From: Steinernema hermaphroditum
Taxonomy: Eukaryota > Nematoda > Chromadorea > Rhabditida > Steinernematidae
Length of the DNA: 64,000 nucleotides
Reading direction: 5' to 3'
Assembly: GCA_030435675.1 (NCBI GenBank)
Contig: CM059624.1
Span: 582,769-646,768, forward strand
A program made the translations under genes and the position numbers. Each line of letters opens with the position of its first letter. Positions within the stretch are counted from its first letter, which is position 1. Below, in pieces: positions 43,546 to 54,700 of the stretch. Under the pieces are notes generated by a model. The model had not been told where the DNA came from and did no database searches. It was given only the letters and a program-made list of their open reading frames with translations.

Positions 43546-44460
43546 TTGGGTTGATGCATTGAAAATGAGCCCCTTGGTAAACATCCTTTATTTTTACAAT
43601 ATTTACTCCTGGGGTATAATTGATTGGTGCGTTGTTGAGTACATTTAGCTCTCACTCTACATCATCATTGGCGGCTTGTCCGTTACATTCCTCTTGATGT
43701 TGGGGGTCTATTTTGTTTTTATGATCATTTTTTGGCACCTCGAGATGGCGAAATACGAAGTGATGTATGGACTTCCTATGGTAGCATTTGTGTGATGGAC
43801 GGTGACTGCCTTCTACCACGTACATCCTTGGTTCTTGCCTATTGAATGCACCTACCGCTGCGGTCGTCGTATATCACAGCATGGGCTAACTCAAAAAGAT
43901 GGCCGTTTCGGATCACCATGTTCCATCAACTCCAATGTTTCCAAATGGTTAAGTACTATAACAGGGAACGGGGACATGCAGCAGATAGCCATCGCTCACA
44001 GCTATCATGCCCACATAGTGACTTCACGAGCTCATTTCTACTTTAAGGAAAAAGAGGCCAAATGTAGAAAAAATGGCCCTTGTATTCCTAAAAAATACGA
44101 CTCTCCGAGGCCGTGTATTTTCAAGTTGACCCCCACAAAGGCTCTCCACTTTGAGCTGTGAGACTCATGTTCGTTGTTCGTATAGAGCTCTGTTAGCTCT
44201 ATCTTACTGTCATCTGTACGCGTCCGTAAATGAAGATATCAGAGAAAGCCACTGAGAATAAGGTGAAGAGGTCGAAAATTTGACCAAAACCATTTTTCGA
44301 TTTTAAACCTCGGGTACTCTACGAACGAGGAATCCGAATGCGGGCCATAAAGTGGGCTGAAGTTGCTGATGCTAACGGCAAATACCTTGATTAGATTGTG
44401 TGCCTTTTTGGTAATAAATATCTACTTTCAAAAAGGCTCATTTATTATGCATCAACCCAA
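43546..44460 (+). mobile_element. Complete 915 bp mariner-like element with a foreign-looking ORF
   Basis: The inverted termini TTGGGTTGATGCAT and ATGCATCAACCCAA are flanked by TA. The frame up to the TAG at about 44393 ends WAEVADANGKYLD, like mariner transposase C-termini. The interior instead contains an open frame (about 43802-44161) with ECTYRCGRRISQH, QIAIAHSYHAHIVTSRAHFY and several Cys, which does not look like a DDD transposase. Copy A at the window start shares this frame and also the in-frame TGA just upstream of it. Confidence 0.85.
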
Positions 44461-44802
44461 TATGTACAGGGATAGAGCTGCAATGAGAACCGAACACCGA
44501 ACAACCGAAGTTTTTTTTGCACATTTCCTGTTCCATCACGAATAACTATTGATCTTCGCCTAGTTTTTCGTGGGAACATTTTTTTTCAATTTGGATAATG
44601 ACCTTTACTGCATCGCACTTTCACGAAGAATGACGTTATTATATAGCTTTACTCTCATGAACTAAACACCCCCTTTGCCATTTTCACACGATAATGTATT
44701 TTGCACTCATTAATTTTAATCCCACGGCTTAAATGTAAGCATGCGGTGTGTCGACCACGTTTGTTTACTCTCTTCGCCTGGTGGCTGGCAGCGTTCGTTG
44801 TG

Positions 44803-45040
44803 ATGAACTTCAAGGTATGCGGACGCATGCACACTGGTGCCAACTATACGATTCCAGATAATCTTTCTGTTTTTGTTCGTATCGATGGCGTCTGCGAGAT
44901 TTCGCTTCGGCGGCCGTCATTATTCGACCGCCCTACAGTCGGAGAGCCGCACCGTTCCCTGGCCAAGCAGTTATGTTCGCGCTGAACACAAACGACCACT
45001 TCGAGTAACGGAATGGCTTCGCGCCCCTGGGAAACGATGA
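44803..45040 (+). CDS. Neuropeptide-like precursor, single amidated peptide
   Basis: Two exons, 44803-44814 (ATG AAC TTC AAG) and 44858-45040, join across a 43 bp GT-AG intron to a 64 aa protein. The hydrophobic start MNFKIIFLFLFVSMASA is a textbook signal peptide. The C-terminus is HKR-PLRVTEWLRAPG-KR-stop. Cleavage at the dibasic KR sites and conversion of the Gly to an amide (prohormone-processing rules) would release PLRVTEWLRAP-amide. The spacer RFRFGGRHYSTAL could yield a second peptide. I recognise no named nematode family ending LRAP-amide. It lies between a mariner-like element and the 3' end of the guanylyl cyclase gene, which points toward it. Without the intron the signal peptide lacks its natural start, which supports the splice. 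Confidence 0.68.
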
Positions 45041-45513
45041 AGACGCATCGGAACAATGAGTGCCGATGAAATGATACTAACACATTTCTTGCTATTGTTA
45101 CTTTGTGAGTAATGTGCTGCTCACATAAAGCAAAACAATTATTCGAACTCAGAACCTTTTTTAACTATATAGTTTGCTCCCTTTAGTGCCCAAGTGACAA
45201 CAGCCCGGTGACACGTGACACATTGCGATAGAACAACGCAAAAATGTGTCGACACACTGGAAAATTTTCAAATTTTTTTATTTTTTTATTACCCTTTATT
45301 TAATGAAGTATGTTCAGACGATCTAAGAAAATGTATGCACCGCAAAGTATTTAGGTATACTATTCCAGTAAATTAAGCGCGCATAGCTAATCTGACCGAA
45401 CCACGGCGTTCCCTAGAACCAGATCCAACACAGTTCACAGTGTTTATCGAAATGCTCGATAAATTGAAAAGAAATCTTCGTAGAGGCGATTATATAAGTA
45501 GTTGTATGTTGAG

Positions 45514-48500
45514 TTACATATCGTTTTCGATGGACTGCTGTTGCCTGTATTCTTGATAAATAGCAGCTGGAGGGGATTCTCCCAATTTACCAATTAGCCA
45601 AAATGTTTCCATAACTCCTTTTCCCTAAAATAAAAGTCCTCTTTTCAGATTTATGTAATATGCAAAACAAACCTTCACAATGAGTTCTCCTCGAGTTTCG
45701 GTTTGGTAACCACCGACCACCTGAGTTAGCAAGTAGTTCGCGTCTTTTGAAAGATGTATCCGATTGGGCTTGCTGTTGCTTTCCTAAAATGAGAATTCCT
45801 TTTTAATAAGATGTTTGTAATGTTTTTGAGGCAAATGGGTTGTTCCAAAATAAGGTAAATAAGTTATTCTCGCGTAGATTGGAGTTTTCGTACTCATATC
45901 TCTGAAGAATCCAACACTTCCCATTCGAGAGGCCGTGTTTACAGTATCTCCAAAGAGACAATAACGCGGCATAGAAAGCCCGACGACTCCGGCAACGCAG
46001 CTTCCGGTGTGAAAACCGATTCGGAGTTTAATTCGCTCTCCAGGCAAGTGTGGGATGTCGAATTTTTCGAGGCTCTTTAAGATACCCAGCGACATATCGG
46101 CGATTTCGCGGACATGTTGATGACCGTTGCGGTGTGGAAGGCCTGACACACAAAGGTAGCCGTCTCCAATAGTTTCAACCTAAAACGCAATTTTTCAATT
46201 ATTGAACTGCAATACCAGAGCGATACTTTATAAACGTCATGGTCGCCTATGATACCATCGAAAACGGTATAAAGTTCGTTGAGCAAATTCACAACTTGAA
46301 GAGGAGTCGATCTTCCCGCAAGCGTTGTAAAGGACACGACGTCTGAGAAGAAGACGGTGACAGAATCGAACGATTCCGGAGGAACACTTTGTCCTAGCTT
46401 CAGCTTATCAGCCACTTGCTTTGGAAGCATACGGTAGAGTAGGACGTCTGATTTTTTCTTCTCCTCCACTAGTTCTTGTGTCCTCGATTGAACTTCTTCC
46501 TCCAGATGACTGGCGTATGATTCGAGCATTTTAAAAACGTGATCCATAAGGTTACTACTTCTGAAAGCGCAGAAAATTTTCGGTTTTACGGTTTAAAGGT
46601 TGCAACATTACCTTCCACTGACCATCGACTTTAGAAGACTTCTGATAGTTTCGATCTTCGGACGTTCCTTGGCGTCTTCCGCCCAACAATCTTTTACCAA
46701 ATGAAGCAAGGCGGGATTGAGTTCTGGAACGGCAGGACGGATATTAGGCCGGAAAGGAACGCTTCCGCCTCTCTTTACCATATACACAATTTCTGAAATT
46801 CATAGAGTAGCATCTCATAATATCGATCGCTTCGATAGGGTGGTATGCTAAACCTCACCATCTACGCTTTCCTTTCGATCGCCCAATTCCCATACGTCCT
46901 TCAGGTTGATTATCTCCGAGCAGATGACTCCAAAACTGTAGATATCTCCTTGTTTAGTTCCAAATACAGTATCGTCTCTGAGAAGTTCAGGCGCTGTCCA
47001 TAACAGATCTGAGCAAACGCGATATGTCATAAAGATAAATATAAAATAAAGAAAGTGAATCTTCACACCTTTATTCTTTTTGGGTTCGAACTTCTTAATG
47101 AAACTCAGCCCAAAATTCGAGATTTTGATTTGCCATCGGTCGTCAATGAGACACGATCCTGAGGTTAGGCGGGCATGCATGCCGAGGAATGAGTTGTGCA
47201 AAGTGTAGAGGCCTTCGCAAATGTCCCTGATCAGAGAGAAAACGAAGAAGGAATCCATGTTCATGGTGCTGTGAGCGATGACATCCTAGAAGCTCGCTGT
47301 TTTGAAGTCCATATTAAGAGGCTCTTACTCTTAAACTTCCTCTACTGCAATAGCGCCAAATCGATAAAACTTCAGGTCCATCAACTGAGAGTCCGATGAA
47401 CTTATTCAGCTGGTCGTAATTCAACATTCTCATCTGGCAACAACATAGTTAATAGTATGATGTCCGTCACCCAACCTGTCTCAGTTCGGACTGTTCCGCT
47501 GTCGTCAGTCGAAGTCGCACTTCATGGGTAGCCCCAATGACGGGCTCCTTGTCATAAAAGTAAAGCGAGAAGTTTTTTCCATCACGGAAAGACTCAAATG
47601 TAAATTTCGATATCGTCGACGGACCCGACTGGATTGATCTCGCACTTTCTAAGTGCTTTCCCTTTAATCGCAATTTAGTTGAGTCCTTCCTGTGATTTCA
47701 GTTACCTTAGTTTGCGGCTTAACAAGCAGAGCGTGTGGAACTTGCCACAACTGATTCTGTCGCTCGTTATCTTGAATCCGCAATCTATCAAAGGATACTG
47801 GTCAGCGTAAACTGCGTTTACAAACCTAATAAAGAATACGATCACTGCGATTACAGTGATAACGATGAGGATGCCAATGACGATCGCTAGGACAATCCAA
47901 GTTTTGTAGAGTTCAAAGAAGTCCACGCAGTTTTTTCCGTCGAATCCACAAATAGGCGTCGAAAGAGGGCGCTTTCCACCTCGATTTGGCCACATCGTTG
48001 ATTCTTCTGTGAAGAGACGCTCGGTTTTCTACGAAGAAAAGGTATTGAAGAGTCCTTTCCTCATGTATTTTGACTATACACCCATTTTGACCTCATTTCC
48101 TGACCTCTCGTGTTTCTTTACATGTGGTCCAGTAGCCAAATTCTTTTCATTACGATTCACTGAGCCTGCAGCCCGTCTCTCTGCAGCAAACGTTCACTCT
48201 TACGCCATCCGAAAAAACCTGATAAACAAAAAGATGGATGTTCCTCTAGGTCGTTTGATGCTGCCAACAGGTGACGTCTGCATTTTGTGGAATGTTCTTT
48301 GTCAGTAAACTATACACAATTGACACGACTACTATTTAGATTTTTAATATAAAAACACGAATTGCAATATTAATGTATGAAGTTTCCTTGTGTATCAAAT
48401 TCAAATAGAGGATATACGCAGCGAGATCATGGCCTTTTTTCAAAGCGTTGTCTTTATATCCTTTAGTTAATAAGGTGATCAATATCCACTCTGATCTTAA

Positions 48501-51500
48501 TCGAGATTAGCTTCGAAAAATTTCACCTCTTTGCAGAAAAGTTTTCAAATCTTCTATTTGCAACACCCACTTTAGTTCCTTTTTTGAGCCGCCTGACACT
48601 TAACCTTTTCTTGTCAACCTCTTAGGCTCGCTTGACGTGCACCCCCCTCGATTGTTTGCATAATCTGTTGAGTAGTGAGTGGAAAGAACGAGTGGCGTTA
48701 GCGGTGAACGACGGCGATATGCGTCTTGCTCGCACATATCCGTCCCTCTTGCAGCCAGCCGACGACGACGCGTTTCCTCCGTCGCCGTCATCATTGTATA
48801 CGCTAGTGGATTTTGTCCGTCGCTTTGTGTGCAACTCCTCGTCAAGGGGGCGTCCTCCTATATTTACAATAGTCAAGAGGCTAAGGCTGCCGCGGCGACG
48901 GCAAGTGGTTTTTTGACGCACTGCGCGATTCCAGCAATCCGCTCGGCTTCCCGGCCACCCCCACCCGGCGAGGCAGCGCGCCGCGGGCGGAGAGCGCCTC
49001 TGGAGCGATGGGGCGCGTTGTAATAGTCCGGCCCCGTCGACTAAGAAAACGAGGATCGATCTGAGATAAATCAGTTCGGCCGGCTCGAGAGCTGACGATC
49101 TGCTGCTTGCTGTTTGTCGTCTCAACGCTAACACACAACCATGGTGAGTTACTTTTGAATTTGCTATAGTAGTCCCTTTGGGAACTGTCCGAAATGTATA
49201 AAATTAAAATCTTCTAAAGAAACCTTTTGTTTGCAATGAGCAAGAATCCCTTTCTAGTCCAAGGCTACCAAGAAGAAGTCCTCCAAGAAGAGGTCCGGAT
49301 CTGAGGCCGCTCAGTTCGACCAGAAGACCATCCAAGAGTTCAAGGAGGCCTTCGGAATCATGGACCAGGACAAGGATGGCGTCATCAGCAAGAACGATCT
49401 CAAGGATCTCTATGCTTCCATGGGCCAGATCGCCAGCGACAAGCAAATCGACGACATGATCGCCGAAGCCTCGGGACCCCTCAACTTCACCGTTTTCCTC
49501 ACGCTCTTCGGAGAACGACTGACTGGTCCGCTTCTTTATAGCCATTCAAATCTTACAAACAAACTTTTTAGGTACCGACCCCGAAGCGACGATCGTCGGC
49601 GCCTTCCAGATGTTTGATAAGACCGACAGCGGAAAGATCAGCGAAGAGCAGCTCACCAAGATCCTCCAAAACAAGCGCGGAGAGCCTCTTGATGATGACG
49701 AATTGAAGGCCATGTACAAGGGCAACCCCCCAATTGAAGGAGGTACTCACATTTGCTCTCACTTCAAGAAAACCGTAACACTGTTTACTTTAGGCCAAGT
49801 CGATTACAAGGCATTCGCTCATCTTATCACCACCGGAGCGCAGGAAGAACTCGCCAATGCTTAATTTTGATGTCACCGTTGTCTATCAGTTCTTTTTGAT
49901 ATTCATTGTCAAAATAATGCAAGTGTCTTCTATGCCCCATGGAATAAAAATTCTCTTGTAGAACAGGATTTAAAATAAAATTGATAGACTCACCACTTGA
50001 CGCTCGTTCATTATGAATTTCATATAGACTTGAAGGTTGTTGGTTTTGTCGAATCCGGAGAGGGAATATATCGTGTCACGAGTACTGTTTCCGTTAATGT
50101 TCACCGTTCCTGTCATTCCTGGAAACAAGAGCAGTAGCGGGATGACCTATTGGCAAACACAAATTGCACTTTATGTGTGCCGTACCTTCAAATTCAATTC
50201 CAGCCGCATTCAAAGCCACTTGGGTTCCGTTCCTGTACATAGTTTTGTTTCGGCTCATGGTGTGGTTGAGTGTCAGGCCCCAAAGTATGGTAGTGTCGTG
50301 GAGAAGAGCAGCAAAAGTTGAAGCCTAAATAAGCTGTAGGGTGTATTCAAACTCAACTTACATTAACTTCCTTCGAGCATTCCTGTCTACAGTAGAACGG
50401 ATATTCATCCATTCTTCTGAGTAACTGTTCAGAAAAGTTTTTGAATTTAATCTCAGAAATTAGGCTTGAGTCGAGAAGAAGCGTTCTTTTGGCAACTTGC
50501 AAAGCATCGTTGTCTCGATTATCCGGGTTCAATGAGAGATCTTTGTAAAAATTTAAGCGATCTATACGTATACGAAACTTAATTTGAAGCTACGACTATA
50601 AGAGGTACCAGATGGATTAGACGACACATCAGGAAGAATGTAGACGTATTCTTCATTATCCATACCATGATCGTGGATTTTCAGAAGGAATTGCCGAAGA
50701 TCAGCCAGTCTGTCGAAGCAGAGAACGACAACTGAAACGGTATGATTAAGGACGGAGCCCAGGGATTTGGGCGAATAGGTGATAAGCTCTTCTAGGAGAC
50801 TATGATAGATCAAATTGTACCGGAAAAGTCTGGTTATTATAACAAAAATATGCTACTCGCGAGTGGCAAGATGGCCAAAATGGTTGCATGTTTGTTTGTC
50901 AATTTTAGTATCCGTATTTAATCCATTTTATTTGTACCGCTTTTCCTGATGCTTACCTCTAGCGTTGTGCTTGACCTGTTCCAGTGTTGTGTTTAATCGG
51001 TCATCGTGCCAGTCGACAACCCTCCGCTTGTACGAAATGGTACATCCAAAAAGCACATCCGTGGCCTTTTCAATATCTTGTTGCAGATAGCCGCACTTTT
51101 CGCCCTTCGTTTCTGTGTTCGTGTATATGAGCGCGAACTTCTGCCAATCGAACTCTTGCATCATTGTACAGATAGTCAATGCCATACTGAAATTAAAAAT
51201 AAGCTGGTTTTCTCGAGTGCAGCTTACTCAAACGTGTTGGGAACGACAGTGGCGATAGTAGGGAATCTTTGCATTTGAGAGAACTCTCCTGAGGTTGTAG
51301 CACCCCATAAGAACACCGGACGATTAAATGAAGCGCCAATGGTTGATGTTATCATAGCGGCTAAATGACGTGGTCGATGAGAAGAAAAGAAAATTCAAAA
51401 GATTACGTTCATTGCATGGGGAAGCAATTAACATGTCGACATCCTCTTTTTCAAGCAGTTCAAAAGACAAGCCAGCTGACGTGATTTCTTGGCACTCCTC

Positions 51501-52649
51501 TGTTCGCCAGACGATTCTAAAATTTAGAGAGGTTCCCGTACATGTGTAGATTGATGACATAAAGAATATTCTTACAAAACTTTTGTTTTCTTTGATCCAC
51601 TATTCACAGTGCATTTATAAGTTGCTAGAAAAAGACATCTTACTGTAACAAGTTTCATTTGTTTGACCCTAAGAGGAATGCTTTCTATGAGTTCCTTGTC
51701 GTATGCAATTCACATCCTCAAGAGTACATTGTGTTCGGCACCTTATGTCCCGTGTATCCGATAGATGTCGCTACCGTAGTCACGGGTGGATTAGGGCGAT
51801 CCGCGACACATCCTAGTACACCATCAGGCTTCACACCAATAATTGAATAGGGCAATAAGAATGAACTACGCGAACGTCGTTTTCCTATACTTTGGCGCAT
51901 AATACATTTTAAAACGACGTTTGGTAGGATATGGTACTTTCGAGATTGACTTCTTTCAATGAAACAAGAAAGGCTGAGTGCGGTTTCATTTTTTTAAAGC
52001 TATAGGCATAGATATCTTATAACCGAACATTCCAAATCGACCGATCTGCTTACGTTTATAGTAACGATCTTATAAGAACTTCTAAGCTGGTTCGACTATT
52101 GGCTGTCCATTGTGGTCGTACGATATCTTATAACCGAACACTCCGAAGTATACTACTCAAATCGACCTCGTAGTTGGTGGATAACTGTTTATATGTAACG
52201 ATCGTCTAAGATATCTTCGGCTAGTTCGGGGCGTTTCATGGGTAGTGAAAACGGTAGTGACAGAGCCGAGCTAGTTCGACTATTGGCTGTCGATTTTGGG
52301 CCCGGATTAGACTCTGTCCCTTACACTTCTTATATGCGCATTAGCTGAAAATTCTTTCTGTGTCAAACTTGAAACTTACGTAAAATTGGTGTCCGACGGC
52401 AACATCTGTTCATATAGTATCCGGTCAAACGCCAACGACACAGCCGCAGCAGTTCTTCTGTATCCCATTTTGGGCGCCAAGTCTGGGTCGTCCTTGGGTA
52501 TCAGAAGTCCAACTTTTAATTTTAGAGGAGTCTAGACCAACAACCTAATCACTTGGGCACTGCTAACTAACCTCTACAGGTGGCGCTGGGGCGAACTGCG
52601 TTGTTGTGCATTTAAAAAGATACACAAATGGCAAAAGTAGCCAAAGCAT
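45514..52649 (-). CDS. Receptor-type guanylyl cyclase
   Basis: A membrane receptor making cGMP; nematodes use large families of these in sensory neurons (established knowledge). Twenty exons: 52649-52572, 52531-52380, 51516-51407, 51360-51228, 51186-50957, 50731-50609, 50561-50362, 50324-50186, 50118-49994, 48028-47826, 47784-47706, 47661-47476, 47433-47329, 47285-47069, 47008-46859, 46792-46612, 46560-46227, 46179-45916, 45783-45673, 45624-45514; 1076 aa. Signal peptide [14 protein letters not shown], ligand-binding-type ectodomain (30-430), membrane span about 474-495, kinase-homology domain ([21 protein letters not shown] replaces HRD and SNFG replaces DFG, so inactive), dimerisation helix, cyclase domain from about 870. 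[12 protein letters not shown] (metal), KVETIGDGY (Glu) and YCLFGDTVN (Cys) specify GTP. The donor at 45916 is the least certain. Confidence 0.95.
48310..49140 (+). promoter_or_regulatory. Upstream region of the nested myosin light chain gene
   Basis: AT-rich DNA to about 48600 gives way to a CpG-containing GC-rich block (48700-49120) directly before the ATG. No canonical TATA box is evident. The whole region is also intron 9 of the guanylyl cyclase gene on the other strand. The open frames in it look like composition artefacts. Confidence 0.4.
49141..49864 (+). CDS. mlc-2: Muscle myosin regulatory light chain
   Basis: Binds the neck of muscle myosin heavy chain and tunes contraction. Four exons: 49141-49143 (the ATG alone), 49258-49525, 49572-49742, 49794-49864; 170 aa, the length of C. 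elegans MLC-1/MLC-2, to which it is very similar. Visible: basic N-terminus with [18 protein letters not shown] (likely phosphorylatable Ser), EF-hand 1 [19 protein letters not shown], and later [39 protein letters not shown] and [14 protein letters not shown]. The single-codon first exon is certain because the downstream frame lacks a suitable Met. GAATAAA follows at about 49942. The gene sits entirely inside an intron of the opposite-strand guanylyl cyclase; the next cyclase exon ends 130 bp past its stop. The symbol could equally be mlc-1, since the two are near-identical in C. elegans. Confidence 0.97.
52011..52292. repeat. Diverged tandem repeats in a cyclase intron
   Basis: GATATCTTATAACCGAACA occurs at 52011 and 52122. 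TTCGACTATTGGCTGTC occurs at 52091 and 52275, and a GTAACGATC motif precedes each. The units are about 110-185 bp and lie in the 860 bp intron between exons 2 and 3 of the guanylyl cyclase gene. Confidence 0.7.
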
Positions 52650-53836
52650 TCTAAAAAGGTGTCGTTAAAGTTGAACTTCCACGTCGCGAAGTACGGTAGG
52701 CGAAGCAGTGTTCTCAGATTTCATATACAAAACTGGTACTGACACAAGTTTTGTAATGTGGAATCTGATAGCACTGCCTCGACTCGCTCATAGGCACGCA
52801 AAACGTATCGTCTTCGCACACTAAACGGCATGATTGTAAGTTTCGGCCTCAAATGAGGCTATAATCCAAGAACAATGAACTGACCACTATTTGAGCACTT
52901 CCTCGCTCAACGCTTCTGAAGGGCTTCCCTCGAATCCGCCACGTTTCCGGAATTAATTACGGTGGCACAAGTCATTTTTGCACGTTGCCTCTATGTGCGG
53001 TCACACACATATGATGTAAGTTTTCTCTGTTCGTCTGCGCGCTCTCGCAGCGCTGCAGGGAGACAGTCGGTGGCGAATGGGGTCCGTGGCAGAATGCGAT
53101 AGCGCTGGCTGTGATGTTCTTGTATTCCTCTTTTCCGATGATGCACCGTGTGGAGAAGCTTGTGATAACTGAGCCAGAAGAAAGACTTTTCCTTTGGTGG
53201 AAAGGTAGAACTGTCGATGAATAGGATTTTGCTCGGCTAAGTTCACATACACCAGTTGATCTTAAATGAAAGAGCATGGCACTTCATAATCTGCACCTTG
53301 GTATTTTAACACCGTAAATCACACAGAGAAAACAAATTCACACAGAAAAGCACGCGCTTTTGGGATAATACTGTGCGCATAATCACTTACCTCACTCTTG
53401 AATACATAGTTGACGAAAATTCATAAGTACAGTCTTGAGAGCCGATGCCAAGTAATCGCAAAAATGAATCGGGCAAGAACTAATAAGAAGTGCAGGAATG
53501 CTATATGTTAGAGCAGTTTTATGAATGTTAGAGTGAAAGTTCTTATGAAATAAGGTACAAAAGATGAGGCCGGCACACAAGAGGTAAAAATACTAAAATT
53601 CGCGACTTTCGTGTTTTGTACGCTAACGGTGTGGGAAGATTTTAGTTTTGCCGATCTGCCAGTTCCCACAAAATTATCACGTGTTCCGCGAAGACCACTA
53701 AAATACTAGTTTCCTGCTCCAATACTTCTCGCGATTGTAAAGCGCGTGTGAAAATGAAGACATATTTTTCGCACATCCCCCGAGGATCTTAAACGTCTCT
53801 CACAATATGGATAGCAAAATATGGGTTGTACATTGA
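52650..53836. other. Intergenic upstream of the guanylyl cyclase
   Basis: A TTTTTAG acceptor directly precedes the cyclase ATG (52650-52656, minus), fitting trans-splicing or an untranslated upstream exon. No gene was found in the rest. Confidence 0.5.
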
Positions 53837-54040
53837 TCACGCATTTGGTTCATTTATGAGCCGCTTGATCAAACGATGACGAATCTGAAACCAGTTTTCA
53901 CTTTCACCACACGAAACAAGTTCATAAGTTGGATGACTTTTGACGGCAAAGAAACTGCTCATGACAGCAGAACTTAACACTCTCGGGCCTATCACTTCCT
54001 TAAAAGCGTTGTCGTCCACAAGTTCAAAATGTACAAAAGC
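53837..54040 (-). CDS. Candidate terminal exon, unrecognised
   Basis: After a GGCAAG acceptor a minus-strand frame of 68 codons reads AFVHFELVDDNAFKEVIGPR, then SSFFAVKSHPTYELVSCGES, and ends at a stop. The composition is strongly protein-like. I found no in-phase partner exon and recognise no domain. Confidence 0.3.
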   Translation of the reverse strand, partial: AFVHFELVDDNAFKEVIGPRVLSSAVMSSFFAVKSHPTYELVSCGESENWFQIRHRLIKRLINEPNA

Positions 54041-54310
54041 CTTGCCAAAAAACCTCGCAGATCAGCAACCAAGTTTTTTCAGCTAATGTCTGAAAATAGT
54101 TCGTCAGCATAAGTCATTTTACTGGTCATAATTACTCTTGTGGCAATAACAAAAATATTTACGCCCTTTCTAAATTGTGCAGAATAATTAACTAGAACCA
54201 CTTATCAGAAGAAAACACAAATTTTTGGTTTCAGCGAAATTGTCGGCATGATTAGCAAACCTATGTTACTGTAGCGTGGAATGACGTAGGTAGGTGATCA
54301 GCAAAATAAG

Positions 54311-54526
54311 TCAATTCTTATTTCTCGACATGTAGATGGCGCGAATCGAATTTAGTTTCTGACCGTTGTGCGACTGACCGCTATTTGTGAGCACATCACA
54401 AACAAATCCGGAGATACTGTAGATCGACTTTCCAAATGCGTCCCTCCGTGAGAAGCCATATTGTCCACCTGCGTCCCCTTTCGCTTGGCTTCTCACCGCC
54501 GGCCATGGATAATCCTCTACTAATTG
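54311..54526 (-). CDS. Candidate exon divergent from PGAP2
   Basis: After a CACTAG acceptor the frame reads QLVEDYPWPAVRSQAKGDAG, GGQYGFSRRDAFGKSIYS and ends at a TGA. An alternative frame begins with ATG 54506. It may belong with the 53837-54040 exon, but the phases did not match in my attempts. Its 5' end would overlap the PGAP2 promoter. Confidence 0.28.
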   Translation of the reverse strand, partial: QLVEDYPWPAVRSQAKGDAGGQYGFSRRDAFGKSIYSISGFVCDVLTNSGQSHNGQKLNSIRAIYMSRNKN

Positions 54527-54662
54527 CTAGTGTAAGCGTGCCAACGACTACCGTATAAGGCAAAGCCAAACAGATCTAACCCATCGAACCCATCTTCCTG
54601 TTTCCTCGAACAGGTTACCAATGATGTAACCCCGCTCGCGATCAGCAAAACAGCCGCCCGCG

Positions 54663-54668
54663 TATAAA
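54663..54668 (+). promoter_or_regulatory. TATA box of the PGAP2 gene
   Basis: TATAAA in CGCGTATAAAGCC lies 33 bp upstream of the ATG, with a CA-rich leader between, fitting a very short 5' leader. Confidence 0.5.
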
Positions 54669-54700
54669 GCCATCACATTTCGATCGATCGGTTACTCACA

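Noticed and set aside
44844..45083. 79-codon minus-strand frame opposite the neuropeptide gene
   Set aside because: It is the antisense shadow of the spliced plus-strand precursor, which has a signal peptide and processing sites.
48622..49134. 170-codon minus-strand frame in the cyclase intron
   Set aside because: Arg/Ser-rich GC-driven frame in the mlc promoter; it cannot be joined in phase between cyclase exons 9 and 10, which already fit each other.
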